Shown: positions 45,351-54,727 of the stretch, one piece after another
Numbering within the stretch: position 1 is the first letter of the stretch
Layout: each line of letters starts with the position of its first letter
Source of the DNA: Azospirillum brasilense
Lineage (GTDB): Bacteria > Pseudomonadota > Alphaproteobacteria > Azospirillales > Azospirillaceae
Direction of reading: 5' to 3'
Length of the DNA stretch: 64,000 nucleotides
Assembly (NCBI RefSeq): GCF_003349955.1
Contig: NZ_QLKQ01000006.1
Location: 1 to 64,000 of the forward strand
The notes under the pieces: generated by a model
What the model was told of the DNA's origin: nothing
What the model saw: only the letters and a program-made list of their open reading frames with translations
Database searches by the model: none
Made by a program: the position numbers and the translations under genes

Positions 45351-46931
45351 GTGTTGGATAGCAACGTCAAAGGCCAGCTCAAGGCCTATTTCGACAAGAT
45401 CACGCAGCCCATCGAACTGGCCGCCTCCCTGGACGACGGCGCCAAGTCGCAGGACATGCAGGCTCTGCTGCAGGACATCGCGTCCCTGTCGGACAAGATC
45501 ACCTTCGTCCGCACCGACGACGACGCGCGCAAGCCGTCCTTCGCGATCAAGCGCACCGGCTCCGATGTCGGCGTCCGCTTCGCCGGCCTGCCGATGGGCC
45601 ATGAATTCAATTCCCTCATCCTCGCCCTGCTGCAGGTCGGCGGCCACCCCTCCAAGGAGTCGGCGGAGGTCATCGAGCAGGTGAAGGCGCTGGAGGGTGA
45701 GTACCGCTTCGAGACCTACTTCTCGCTCTCCTGCCAGAACTGCCCCGACGTGGTGCAGGCCCTGAACCTGATGAGCGTCCTGAACCCGCGGATCAAGCAT
45801 GTCGCCATCGACGGCGCGCTGTTCCAGCAGGAGGTCGACTCGCGCAAGATCATGGCCGTCCCGTCGATCTTCCTGAACGGCGAGCCGTTCGGCCAGGGCC
45901 GCATGGGGCTGGAGCAGATTCTCGCCAAGATCGACACCGGCGCCGCGCAGCGCGACGCTGAGAAGATCAAGGCCAAGGACGCCTTCGACGTTCTGGTGAT
46001 CGGTGGTGGCCCGGCCGGCGCCGCGGCGGCGATCTACGCGGCCCGCAAGGGCATCCGCACCGGTGTCGCGGCGGAGCGCTTCGGCGGTCAGGTGCTCGAC
46101 ACCATGGCCATCGAGAACTTCATCTCCGTCTCCCACACCGAGGGGCCGAAGCTGGCCGCCGCGCTGGAGCAGCACGTCAAGGAGTATGAGGTCGACGTGA
46201 TGAACCTGCAGCGGGCGGAGAAGCTGATCCCCGCCGAGGGTCCGGGCGGCCTGATCGAGGTTCAGCTCGCCAACGGCGCCTCGCTGAAGTCGAAGACGGT
46301 AATCCTGTCCACCGGCGCCCGCTGGCGCCAGATGGGCGTCCCCGGCGAGGACGAGTACCGCAACAAGGGCGTGGCCTACTGCCCGCACTGCGACGGTCCG
46401 CTGTTCAAGGGCAAGCGCGTGGCGGTCATCGGCGGCGGCAACTCCGGCGTCGAGGCGGCCATCGATCTGGCCGGCATCGTCGCCGAGGTGACGCTGATCG
46501 AGTTCGACAGCCAGCTCCGCGCCGACGAGGTGCTCCAGCGCAAGCTGCGCAGCCTGCCCAACGTGCGCGTCATCACCTCGGGCCTGACGACCGAGGTGCA
46601 TGGCGACGGCATCAAGGTGACCGGCCTCAGCTACAAGAACCGCAACACCGGCGAGGTGCACCGCATCGATCTGGAAGGCATCTTCGTGCAGATCGGCCTC
46701 GTCCCCAACACCGAGTGGCTGAAGGGCGCGGTGGCGCTGAGCCCGCGCGGCGAGATCGAGGTGGACGCCCGTGGCCAGACCTCCGTACCCGGCGTGTTCG
46801 CGGCGGGCGACGCGACGACGGTGCCCTACAAGCAGATCGTCATCGCCATGGGCGAAGGCTCGAAGGCCGCCCTGTCGGCCTTCGACTACCTGATCCGCAT
46901 GGCGCCGGTCGAGGCCGTCGCGGCGGCGTAA
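45351..46931 (+). CDS. ahpF: Alkyl hydroperoxide reductase subunit F
   Basis: FAD-containing NADH-dependent disulfide reductase that re-reduces AhpC. 526 residues from a GTG start at 45351, chosen because the following residues match the known AhpF N-terminus and GGGAG lies eight bases upstream. The N-terminal double-thioredoxin domain has Cys128/Cys131 (SCQNC), the FAD fold [17 protein letters not shown], the catalytic CPHC at 344-347, and the NADH fold [11 protein letters not shown]. Confidence 0.96.
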   Translation: MLDSNVKGQLKAYFDKITQPIELAASLDDGAKSQDMQALLQDIASLSDKITFVRTDDDARKPSFAIKRTGSDVGVRFAGLPMGHEFNSLILALLQVGGHPSKESAEVIEQVKALEGEYRFETYFSLSCQNCPDVVQALNLMSVLNPRIKHVAIDGALFQQEVDSRKIMAVPSIFLNGEPFGQGRMGLEQILAKIDTGAAQRDAEKIKAKDAFDVLVIGGGPAGAAAAIYAARKGIRTGVAAERFGGQVLDTMAIENFISVSHTEGPKLAAALEQHVKEYEVDVMNLQRAEKLIPAEGPGGLIEVQLANGASLKSKTVILSTGARWRQMGVPGEDEYRNKGVAYCPHCDGPLFKGKRVAVIGGGNSGVEAAIDLAGIVAEVTLIEFDSQLRADEVLQRKLRSLPNVRVITSGLTTEVHGDGIKVTGLSYKNRNTGEVHRIDLEGIFVQIGLVPNTEWLKGAVALSPRGEIEVDARGQTSVPGVFAAGDATTVPYKQIVIAMGEGSKAALSAFDYLIRMAPVEAVAAA

Positions 46932-46961
46932 GGGGGACGATGGCTGGGGGGGGCGCGACGC

Positions 46962-47044
46962 GCCCCCCTCCCGACCTCCCCCCGCTTCGCAGGGGGAGGA
47001 GAAAAGCCCTCCCCTGCAAAGCGGGGGAGGGTTTGGGTGGGGGC
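46962..47044. repeat. Intergenic repeat family A, second complete copy
   Basis: Inverted repeat of about 83 bases with the same CTGCAAAGCGGGGGAGGG core as the copy at 12575. Central unpaired bases are near GAGAAAAGC. It lies between convergent ahpF and the molybdenum subunit gene. Confidence 0.8.
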
Positions 47045-47066
47045 CCGACGCGACCACTTTCCCTTA

Positions 47067-49343
47067 TCAGCGCAACCCCGCCAGCACCTTGTCCAGGGTG
47101 ATCGGGAAATCGCGCACGCGCACGCCGGTCGCGTGATGGATGGCGTTGGCGATGGCGGCGGGAACGCCGACGATGCCGATCTCGCCGACCCCCTTGGCGC
47201 CCAGCGCGTTGACCATGTCGTCGTGCTCCTCGACGAACAGCACGTCGATCTCCGGCACGTCGGCGTTCACCGGAACATGGTACTCCGCGTAGTCGTGGTT
47301 CATCACCCGGCCCAGCCGGTGGTCGGTGAAGGCCTCCTCCTCCAGACCCATGCCGATGCCCCAGACCACGGCGCCCTGAATCTGGCTGCGCGCCGTCTTG
47401 GGGTTGATGATGCGCCCGGCGGCGATGGCGCTGACCACGCGGGCCACCCGGATGGTGCCGAGATCCTCGTCCACCCGCACCTCCACGAAGACGGCGGAAT
47501 GGGTGGCGAAGGTGTGCCGCGCCCGCGCCAGCAGATAGGGCAGGGCGCGCGCCTCCTCCTCGATGGAGAGGGTGCCGGAGCCGCGCATCACGTCGGTGAT
47601 GGACAGCCGCCGCGACCGGTCGTCCCGGACGATCAGATGGCCGTCGGCGAAGAGAATGTCCTCCTCCGCCACGCCCTTCAGCGGGCTGTCGTCCAGCTTC
47701 CCGGCCAACGTGACCAGCTGTGAGCGCACCCGGTCGCACACCGCCTTCACCGCCGACCCGACGGTGGAGACGGTCCAGGACCCGCCCTCGATGGGGGCGG
47801 TGGGAAGCGAGGAATCGCCCAGGCAGAAGGTCACCTCCTCGACCGGCAGGCCCAACCCGTCGGCCGCGATCTGCGTCATGACGGTGTAGGTGCCGGTGCC
47901 GATGTCCGCGGTGGCGCTGGACACCACCAGCTTGCCGTCGACGCCCAGCACCGCCTTGGCGGCGGCCTGCCCCTGCATGGCGTCCCAGACGCCCGCCGCC
48001 ATGCCCCAGCCGATCAGCTCGCGGCCCTCGCGCATGGAGCGCGGCGCGGGGTTGCGCCGCGCCCAGCCGAACCGCTCCGCCCCGTGCCGGAAGCAGGCGC
48101 GCAGTTCCTTGCTGGAGAAGGGGTTTCCGGTGTTCGGATCGGTCTCCGCGTAGTTCTTCAGGCGAAGCTCCAGCGGGTCCATGCCGAGCTTGACGGCCAG
48201 CTCGTCCATGGCGATTTCCAGAGCCGGGACGCCGGTCGCTGCCCCCGGCGCGCGCTGGTCCAGCGGCGTGTGCACGTCCAGCCGCGTCAGCGTGTAGTCC
48301 AGCCGGACGTTGTCGCAGGCGTATTGCTGGCCCGACCAGTTGACGACCACTTCCACATAGTTTTCGTGTTGGGAGCTTTCCTGAACCGCCTCATGGATCA
48401 GCGCGCGCAGCGTGCCGTCGCGGTCGGCGCCCAGGGCCACCCGCTGGATGGTTTCGGGCCGGTGGCCGAAGCTGAACATCTGCGGGCGCGACAGCTCCAC
48501 CCGGACGGAGCGTTTCAACTGCGTCGCCGCCAGCATGGCCATGAAAAGCTGATGCTGCGGCCGCAATCCGGAGCCGAAGGCGCCGCCGACGAAGGGAGAC
48601 ATCACCCGCACCGCGGATTTGGCCAAGCCGAAGACGTTGCAGACGTAGGTGTGGCAGTTCTGTGCGCCCTGGGTCTTGTCATGGACGGTCAGCGTGCCGT
48701 CGTCGTGGTGCAGGACGGTGGTGGCGTGCATCTCCATCGGGTTGTGGTATTCCGCGGCCTGGGTGAACTCCGAATCCACCTGGACGGGCGAGTCGAGGAA
48801 GGCCTGCTCCGGGTTGCCGCGCGGCTTCGGCGGGGGCTGGAAGCCGCCCTTGTCCTTGCCGGGGGTGAAGCTGTTCGCCCGGTTCGCGCGCAGGTCGGTC
48901 TGGTGGGGGGCCGCCTCATACTCGATGTGGACGAGGCGGGCGGCGTAGCGGGCCAGCTCGAAACTCTCGGCGATCACCAGCGCCACCGGCTGGAGCGCGT
49001 GGTGGATTTCCGCGTCGTAGAGCGGGCGGAAGGGCGCTCCCTTGGGCGCGTCGTCGTCCTTCCATTTGCGGTCGAACCAGGCGAGGCTCGGCCGGTTCTC
49101 ATGGGTGAAGACGTGGATGACGCCGGGCAGGGCGAGCGCCGCCGCCGTGTCGATGCGGGTGATCCGCCCGCGCGCGATGGCGCTGGAGACGATGAAGCCG
49201 TGAGCGAGGTCCGGCAGGGTGAACTCGGCGGCGTAATGGGCGTCGCCGGTCACCTTCTTGCGCCCGTCCACCCGGTTGACGGGCTTGCCGATGGGGCCGT
49301 TGGGCTCTTTCAGGAAACCGGGGATGCTGGGAATGGCGATCAT
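47067..49343 (-). CDS. paoC: Aldehyde oxidoreductase, molybdenum-binding subunit (PaoC-like)
   Basis: 758 residues, xanthine oxidase family large subunit. Features include GKPVNRVDGRKKVTGDAHYAAE at the N-terminus, GGAFGSGLRPQHQLF, the Moco-contact QRAPGAATGVPALE, and GAKGVGEIGIVGVPAAIANA near the C-terminus with the catalytic glutamate. Size and sequence match PaoC (YagR), which binds the MCD form of Moco. It overlaps the FAD subunit gene by four bases as last gene of paoABC. Substrate: probably aromatic or aliphatic aldehydes. Confidence 0.92.
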   Translation of the reverse strand: MIAIPSIPGFLKEPNGPIGKPVNRVDGRKKVTGDAHYAAEFTLPDLAHGFIVSSAIARGRITRIDTAAALALPGVIHVFTHENRPSLAWFDRKWKDDDAPKGAPFRPLYDAEIHHALQPVALVIAESFELARYAARLVHIEYEAAPHQTDLRANRANSFTPGKDKGGFQPPPKPRGNPEQAFLDSPVQVDSEFTQAAEYHNPMEMHATTVLHHDDGTLTVHDKTQGAQNCHTYVCNVFGLAKSAVRVMSPFVGGAFGSGLRPQHQLFMAMLAATQLKRSVRVELSRPQMFSFGHRPETIQRVALGADRDGTLRALIHEAVQESSQHENYVEVVVNWSGQQYACDNVRLDYTLTRLDVHTPLDQRAPGAATGVPALEIAMDELAVKLGMDPLELRLKNYAETDPNTGNPFSSKELRACFRHGAERFGWARRNPAPRSMREGRELIGWGMAAGVWDAMQGQAAAKAVLGVDGKLVVSSATADIGTGTYTVMTQIAADGLGLPVEEVTFCLGDSSLPTAPIEGGSWTVSTVGSAVKAVCDRVRSQLVTLAGKLDDSPLKGVAEEDILFADGHLIVRDDRSRRLSITDVMRGSGTLSIEEEARALPYLLARARHTFATHSAVFVEVRVDEDLGTIRVARVVSAIAAGRIINPKTARSQIQGAVVWGIGMGLEEEAFTDHRLGRVMNHDYAEYHVPVNADVPEIDVLFVEEHDDMVNALGAKGVGEIGIVGVPAAIANAIHHATGVRVRDFPITLDKVLAGLR

Positions 49344-50338
49344 GGGCGGGGCGCTCCCTTGCGCTCGGCGGCGTCGGTCAGGGCGCGGACGATGGCGCGC
49401 TCGGCGAGGTCGATCTTGAAGCTGTTGTGCTCGTGCCCCTTGGCGTCGCGCAGCAGAACACGCGCGGCGGCGCGGAAACTGTCGGGTGTGGCCGGCTTCC
49501 CGACGAGAGCGGCCTCGGCCTCCGGGTCGCGCCAGGGCTTGTGAGCGACCCCGCCCAGCGCCAGACGGGCCTCGCGGACGGTGCCGCCGTCCATTTCCAG
49601 CCCCGCCGCGACCGACACCAGCGCGAAGGCGTAGGAGGCGCGGTCACGGATCTTCAGATAGGTGGAATGCTCGGCGAATCCCTTCGCCGGCAGGTCGATG
49701 GATGTCACGAGGTCGCCCGGCTGCAAGGTCGTGTCGATCTCCGGCCGGTCGCCGGGCAGGCGGTGGAACTCGGCGAAGGGGATGCTGCGCTCACCCTCCG
49801 GACCGGTCACCTGGACCACCGCGTCAAGGGCGGCCAGGGCGACGCAGAGGTCGGAGGGGTGGACGGCGATGCACCGGTCGCTGGCGCCCAGGATGGCGTG
49901 GATGCGGTTCACCCCGCCGATCGCGCCGCAGCCCGACCCCGGCTCCCGTTTGTTGCAGGGGGTGGCCGTGTCGTAGAAGTAGTAACAACGGGTCCGCTGC
50001 AGCAGGTTGCCGCCGTTGGTCGCCATGTTGCGGAGCTGCGCCGAGGCGCCGGCGAGGATCGCCATGGACAGCATGGGGTAGCGGGTCTGCACGCGGTCGT
50101 CGTAGGCGGTGTCGGCGTTGCGGGCCAGCGCGCCCAGCCGCAGGCCGCCGTCCGCCGTCTCTTCGATGCGGTCCAGCGGCAAACGCGAGATGTCGACCAG
50201 CCCTTCCGGCCGCAGCACGTCGGCCTTCATCAGGTCGAGCAGGTTGGTCCCCCCGGCGACGAAGGCCATCCCCGTGGCGCCGGCCCGTCCGACCGCGTCC
50301 GCCGCGCTGCCGGCGCGGGCGTAGGTGAAGGATCTCAT
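49340..50338 (-). CDS. paoB: Aldehyde oxidoreductase, FAD-binding subunit (PaoB-like)
   Basis: 332 residues. The FAD loop is FVAGGTNLLDLMKADVLRPE. It carries the extra cysteine set characteristic of PaoB, in RTRCYYFYDTATPCNKREPG, SGCGA and SDRC, which bind an additional [4Fe-4S] cluster. The C-terminal CO-dehydrogenase-flavoprotein-like domain is complete. It overlaps paoA by four bases and paoC by four. Confidence 0.92.
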   Translation of the reverse strand: MRSFTYARAGSAADAVGRAGATGMAFVAGGTNLLDLMKADVLRPEGLVDISRLPLDRIEETADGGLRLGALARNADTAYDDRVQTRYPMLSMAILAGASAQLRNMATNGGNLLQRTRCYYFYDTATPCNKREPGSGCGAIGGVNRIHAILGASDRCIAVHPSDLCVALAALDAVVQVTGPEGERSIPFAEFHRLPGDRPEIDTTLQPGDLVTSIDLPAKGFAEHSTYLKIRDRASYAFALVSVAAGLEMDGGTVREARLALGGVAHKPWRDPEAEAALVGKPATPDSFRAAARVLLRDAKGHEHNSFKIDLAERAIVRALTDAAERKGAPRP

Positions 50339-50871
50339 GGCGCGCCCTCCGCCTTCGGGCCGGCGATGGCCATGGCTTGGCGGATGGCGGCGACGATGTT
50401 GGGATAGGCCCCGCAGCGGCAGAGGTTGCCGCTCATCAGCTCGCGGATCTCGTCGTCGGTGGTCGCCTTGCCCTCGGCGATCAGCCCGGCGGCGGAGCAG
50501 ATCTGGCCTGGCGTGCAATAGCCGCACTGGAAAGCGTCATGCTCGATGAAGGCTTCCTGGAGCGGGTGGAGCGAGTCGCCGGTGGTCAGCCCCTCGATGG
50601 TGGTGACCTTGCGGCCGTCCTGCATCGCCGCCAGCGTCAGGCAGGCGTTGATGCGCCGCCCGTCCACCAGCACGGTGCAGGCCCCGCACTGGCCGTGGTC
50701 GCAGCCTTTCTTGGTGCCGGTCAGGTCGAGGTGCAGGCGCAGCGCGTCCAGCAGCGTCGTCCATGGCGCGAGGTGAAGCGTCCGCTCCACCCCGTTGACG
50801 TTCAGCGTGACGGGAATCGGTTCTGGGGGAGGCGCGGGGGCCGGGCGCAGGCTGGCGTTGAGCTGTGCCAT
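50335..50871 (-). CDS. paoA: Aldehyde oxidoreductase, [2Fe-2S] subunit (PaoA-like), no Tat leader
   Basis: 178 residues. Plant-type cluster ligands Cys57, Cys62, Cys65 and Cys77 (GCDHGQCGACTVLV) and the second cluster at Cys115, Cys118, Cys150 and Cys152 (CGYC, CRC) are intact. E. coli PaoA has a twin-arginine leader of about 50 residues; here the N-terminus is only 20 residues, Pro/Ala-rich, with no RR motif. GGAG lies five bases before the ATG, so the start looks genuine. The enzyme would then be cytoplasmic. Confidence 0.9.
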   Translation of the reverse strand: MAQLNASLRPAPAPPPEPIPVTLNVNGVERTLHLAPWTTLLDALRLHLDLTGTKKGCDHGQCGACTVLVDGRRINACLTLAAMQDGRKVTTIEGLTTGDSLHPLQEAFIEHDAFQCGYCTPGQICSAAGLIAEGKATTDDEIRELMSGNLCRCGAYPNIVAAIRQAMAIAGPKAEGAP

Positions 50872-51050
50872 GGAGACTCCGGATCTGCGGGGGAGCGCCG
50901 GACGCCGCCACGACGAAGGACGGCGCCGACTTCACATGTCCGGACAACAGGAGGTTGGCACCGCCGTTCCGCTGTCGAAATGAACAAGCCGGGAACGGGA
51001 ATGCCGCGTCCTCGGCACAGGCTGGACGGTGGGGTTTCGGCGGCCCGCCG

Positions 51051-52664
51051 TTACTTCTTCGCGGTGCCGGCGATGCCGGATTTCTCCGCGGCGTCCAGCA
51101 GGGTGACGACCTCCGGGGCGACCCACCAACGGCAGCGCTTGCGCTCGTCGCTCGACACGGCGATGACGCGGTCGATCAGGCGGGTTTCGGCAGCGCCGAA
51201 CGTCTTCTGCTGCCGCAACGCCGCCTCGATCACCCCGGCCAGCGCGATGTCGAGCGCGGTGATCTCGATGGGGTAGCTCAGCATGTCCGCCAGCTCGGCG
51301 AGCTGGCCGAGCGTCCGCAGCCCTTCCGCGGAGCCGGTGGAGGACAGACGACGGAACACCGTCGCGACGTGGTTGCCGTCCTCGGCCCGCCACGGCTTGC
51401 CCGACGACACGATGCCGCGCCGCGCCAGCTGTGCCTGGAACTCGTTGACGAAGCGCACGCGCTCCATCAGCGGATCGAGCACGCTGTGCATGGTCAGCGC
51501 CTCGATCCGCCGCGCCAGGACGGGGGCGAGGTCGTCGTGCACTGCGTTGCTCAGCTCACGGAACGCCTGATGGACCATGGCGCGTTCGCGGTCGGTGGTG
51601 TCCAGCTCCAGCGCGTGGACGGCGTCGTACCAGGCCAGGAAATGCTGGAGCTGGGCGGAGGGATGGTCGCGGTCGTCCACCGCGTCCGCCACCAGCAGGC
51701 CCGGCTTGCTGAGGAAGCTGCCGGTCAGCGTGGCCTTCAGCGCTTCCGCGGCGACCAACAGGCGGCCGATGATGGCGTCCTTGGCGATGGCGACGGGGAA
51801 GGCTTCGAACAGGCGGATCGCCAGGGCCGCGTCGTCGCGCCGGTGCAGGCCGGCCACCGCGAACATGGCCGCCCCTTCGCGCGTGCAGTCGCCGCGCCGC
51901 ACCATCTCCCGCGCCAGACGCACCGGGTCGCCGTGCAGCAGCGACGGCAGGGGCTGGTCCGCCCAGGCGGGGGCCGCCAGAAGGATGGTGTCCATCCGCT
52001 CCAGCTCCGCACGGGCGACGCCCTCGCGCTGGCGCACGCCGTGGCGTTTCAACATCTGCGCGCGGAAGCCCGACACCTCGGCCAGGAAGGCGGTCGCCTC
52101 CGCCGGGGTGGCGCGCAGGCGGGCCAGCACGGCGAGGCTGCGCTGGCGCAGCTCGTCGGCCCAGACCTGCGCCTCGGCGGAGGCGAAAATCTCGTTCAGC
52201 GGCTGGTCCTTGGCGAGCCGGGCCACCGTCTCCTGGACGCGGCCGACCGCCGGCTCCATGCGGGGGGCCAAGGCGAACCACCAGGCGCTGACGTCCGCCA
52301 GATGCAGGGCGCCGGCCAGCCGGACCCCGCTGGTCAGCAGGGAATCGTCGCGCAGGATCAGCGCGTCGAACAGGCCGGTCCAGACCCGTCGCGCGTGCTC
52401 GGAGCGCCGACCGTTCAGCATGGTGACCAGCATCTGGGCGACCGGCTCGGCCATGTCCTCCAGATACCCGTCGCGGATCATCTTGTAGAGCTGCAGCTTC
52501 TGCCCGTGGTCCAGCGGGGCCAGGACATCGGACACGCGCTTCAGGCTGTCGTCCCGTCCGCCGGGCAGGTCGGGCAGGGCGAGTCGGAGCGGCATCGCCG
52601 TCACCGCGTCGGGCGGAGCGCCGTCGACCGCCTGCGTCTCTTTCGACATCCGAAGCTTTGCCAT
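51051..52664 (-). CDS. Protein of unknown function, 537 residues
   Basis: Not recognised. 537 residues from ATG 52664 (52649 and 52682 are other in-frame ATGs). It has no signal peptide or clear membrane segment and looks almost wholly helical, rich in Leu, Ala and Arg, with repeated short helices from about residue 45 to 530. Low Cys and Trp content and no obvious catalytic motif point to an alpha-solenoid or scaffold. It is transcribed alone, between the paoABC operon and an AT-rich gap. Confidence 0.75.
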   Translation of the reverse strand: MAKLRMSKETQAVDGAPPDAVTAMPLRLALPDLPGGRDDSLKRVSDVLAPLDHGQKLQLYKMIRDGYLEDMAEPVAQMLVTMLNGRRSEHARRVWTGLFDALILRDDSLLTSGVRLAGALHLADVSAWWFALAPRMEPAVGRVQETVARLAKDQPLNEIFASAEAQVWADELRQRSLAVLARLRATPAEATAFLAEVSGFRAQMLKRHGVRQREGVARAELERMDTILLAAPAWADQPLPSLLHGDPVRLAREMVRRGDCTREGAAMFAVAGLHRRDDAALAIRLFEAFPVAIAKDAIIGRLLVAAEALKATLTGSFLSKPGLLVADAVDDRDHPSAQLQHFLAWYDAVHALELDTTDRERAMVHQAFRELSNAVHDDLAPVLARRIEALTMHSVLDPLMERVRFVNEFQAQLARRGIVSSGKPWRAEDGNHVATVFRRLSSTGSAEGLRTLGQLAELADMLSYPIEITALDIALAGVIEAALRQQKTFGAAETRLIDRVIAVSSDERKRCRWWVAPEVVTLLDAAEKSGIAGTAKK

Positions 52665-52880
52665 GGTCGGATCCGTCCGCATCGAAGCGTGTGGAAATTC
52701 AATCTAAGATCGATTGGATATGGTCGTTAGAATATGCCTAAAAAGCCTAACGAATCGCTAAGCGGTGATGAAGACAGATTTTCACGGTCTCTATGACGAA
52801 ATGCAACAAGGTTGACGAAACAGAAGGCAAAGATGAATCATTGACCGTTACATTTAAAACACAATCCAGGCGTTCGTGAC

Positions 52881-53534
52881 TCAGCCTTTCAATGGGCGGG
52901 TCTTCGCCGGTTCGGCGGGCTTGCGCGCGGGGATGGGCGGCGCACTGCGTTCCCGCCCTTCCTCCCCAAGAAATCCTTGCGCCGCGACGACGGCGGAGCG
53001 CCAGGGGCGGTCCATCGCCATCCAGGTCTCGAAGGGCAGGCGGTCGAAGGGCAGGCCCGGTCCGGAGCCGGAAAACAGGCCGGAGATCATCCAGCCGGCG
53101 AGCAGCGTGACCGCCAGCTGCTCCGAGAATCCGCCGGTCTTCAGGATGGGCAGCGCGAAGTTGCGCCGCCGCTTGATCGGCCACAGCAGCGGCAGGCCCG
53201 CCGGGGTCAGCAGGTCGCCCGCCAGATGGGTCAGGTAGCCGATCAGGAAGGGCAGGATCAGATGCGAGTAGTCCGCATACTCGTGGAGAGCCCAGAAGCA
53301 TCCCGCGATGGCCAGCGTGGAGTGGGTGACGCCGCGATGCCCGAAGACGGCGGAGATGATGTTCGACAGGGGCCGCATCAACTGGCCGAGCGTCGATTTG
53401 GGATGGTCGATGTCCGGCGCCAGCGACCCGACCACCGCCGCCCCGAACGCCACCACGTCGAAGGGCAGGCCGAAGCGCGCCGAGGCGTAGAACCACGCCG
53501 CCCCGCCGACGATCATGTGGGAAGAGGCCATCAT
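52881..53534 (-). CDS. YdjM-family inner-membrane metal-dependent hydrolase
   Basis: 217 residues. Family pattern: MASSHMIVGGAAW at the N-terminus, GSLAPDIDHPKS with metal ligands, FGHRGVTHSTL and the membrane segment LPFLIGYLTHLAGDLLTPAGLPLLWP. YdjM proteins are integral membrane hydrolases of unknown substrate; E. coli ydjM is SOS-controlled. Start ATG 53534 or 53531. The C-terminal 50 residues are Pro/Arg-rich and not conserved in type. Confidence 0.87.
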   Translation of the reverse strand: MMASSHMIVGGAAWFYASARFGLPFDVVAFGAAVVGSLAPDIDHPKSTLGQLMRPLSNIISAVFGHRGVTHSTLAIAGCFWALHEYADYSHLILPFLIGYLTHLAGDLLTPAGLPLLWPIKRRRNFALPILKTGGFSEQLAVTLLAGWMISGLFSGSGPGLPFDRLPFETWMAMDRPWRSAVVAAQGFLGEEGRERSAPPIPARKPAEPAKTRPLKG

Positions 53535-53747
53535 GGGCGGTCACCGCCGGACGAACGATGAGGCACAGGGCGTTTGAACGCGCGAAGGCTGTGCCTGGGT
53601 GACGGCCACTCTGTCGGATGCTCCCGGATTCCTGGTTCCTAACATTAGGACAGAAGTCGCGACCGCACAACCCCAGCGTGATCAAGAGGGATTCCGAAAC
53701 GACATGGCCCCTATGCGTTCACAGGCGTCCGTGATGGAAGCACGCCC

Positions 53748-54149
53748 TCAGCCCGCCGGGCCGCGGCTGCAGGTGGCGCCGATGGCGCGCAGGGCGTTGC
53801 GCACACGTCCGACGCTCTCGCGGTCGGGCAGACTGTACCACGTGATGGTCAAGGCGACCGGCGCGGCGCGGCGCAGGCCATGCACGTCGCCGGGGGCGGC
53901 CTCGACGACGCGGCCCTGGCTGCCGACGAACCAGCGCCAGCGCTGGCCCTCGCCGTCGGCCAGAGACTGCCAGACCTCGCGGGAATCCCGGTAATAGGCG
54001 CCGCCCCCGGCGTCCGCCGCGTCGGCGTAGAGGTAGAGCGGGTTCTCCGGCGACAGCGAGAGCAGCAAATGCTGGACGGACCGCGGCCCGCCGGTGCGGA
54101 TGACGGCGTCGGGGAGCGGCTCGTCGCCGTCCTGGCCATAGTCGAACAT
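53748..54149 (-). CDS. Hypothetical protein
   Basis: 133 residues starting MFDYGQDGDEP; an in-frame ATG at 54167 would add six residues. No signal peptide or membrane segment. The pattern VQHLLLSLSPENPLYLYADA with later AYYRDSREVWQSLADGEGQ suggests a beta-rich, possibly cupin-like or lipocalin-like small domain, but I do not recognise it. Adjacent to the cupin gene at 54194, 44 bases upstream, on the same strand. Confidence 0.55.
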   Translation of the reverse strand: MFDYGQDGDEPLPDAVIRTGGPRSVQHLLLSLSPENPLYLYADAADAGGGAYYRDSREVWQSLADGEGQRWRWFVGSQGRVVEAAPGDVHGLRRAAPVALTITWYSLPDRESVGRVRNALRAIGATCSRGPAG

Positions 54150-54193
54150 GGTGGAGCCGCGGTGCATCGGTCAGTCGGATCGGGCGTGAGGGG

Positions 54194-54493
54194 TCAGCCG
54201 GGCTGGAGGAATTCGACCTCGACGAAGACGATGTCGCTGTCGCCGTCGTTGATGACGTTGTGGCTGACGCCGGCCTTGCGGAAATAGGAGCGGCCCGGCT
54301 CCAGCGGGAATTGGCGGGCGTTGCCGTCCGGATCGACGATGGTGAAGGCGCCGGCCGTCACCGGAACGATCACATAGTCGTAGCCGTGCACATGGGCGCC
54401 GGTCTCCGCCCCCGGCACCAGACGCCATTCGGTGACGCGGGTGCGCTCGTTCTCGATATGCTGGGTGGAAACCGCCTGTGGACGGGTGCTCAT
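54194..54493 (-). CDS. Small cupin-domain protein
   Basis: 99 residues, single cupin domain. PGAETGAHVHGYDYVIVPVTAG holds the first cupin motif with two His (HVH), and PGRSYFRKAGVSHNVINDGDSDI the second with the metal-ligand His. It may be a small metal-dependent enzyme subunit or ligand-binding protein; function unknown. AGGAG precedes the ATG. The neighbouring helicase gene is divergent. Confidence 0.85.
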   Translation of the reverse strand: MSTRPQAVSTQHIENERTRVTEWRLVPGAETGAHVHGYDYVIVPVTAGAFTIVDPDGNARQFPLEPGRSYFRKAGVSHNVINDGDSDIVFVEVEFLQPG

Positions 54494-54523
54494 CTCCTGG
54501 TGCCCTCCTTGCTCGTCTCGTTG

Positions 54524-54549
54524 GGAACTTTTTAAAAGAACAATTCGTG
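54524..54549 (+). promoter_or_regulatory. Candidate EcfG-type general stress promoter
   Basis: GGAAC (54524-54528), 17 bases, then CGTG (54546-54549) resembles the alphaproteobacterial EcfG pattern GGAAC-N16/17-CGTT with one mismatch in the -10. It points toward the helicase gene, 180 bases away, which is far, so support is weak. Confidence 0.25.
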
Positions 54550-54727
54550 TACCACGAAGCCCGACCCACGCCCAGACCGAAGCTTTCCTTCGGACTCCTT
54601 TGGCGAGCGGCCCCCCTCCTTTGGGGGATGTCTACCTACGATTGAATCCGTGACCCGGTGACTCCCCACGGCTTAGCCTTGCCGGTCCATACCGCGCAAA
54701 ACCGTCAGGGAGGGGCGTCAGGCCGGC

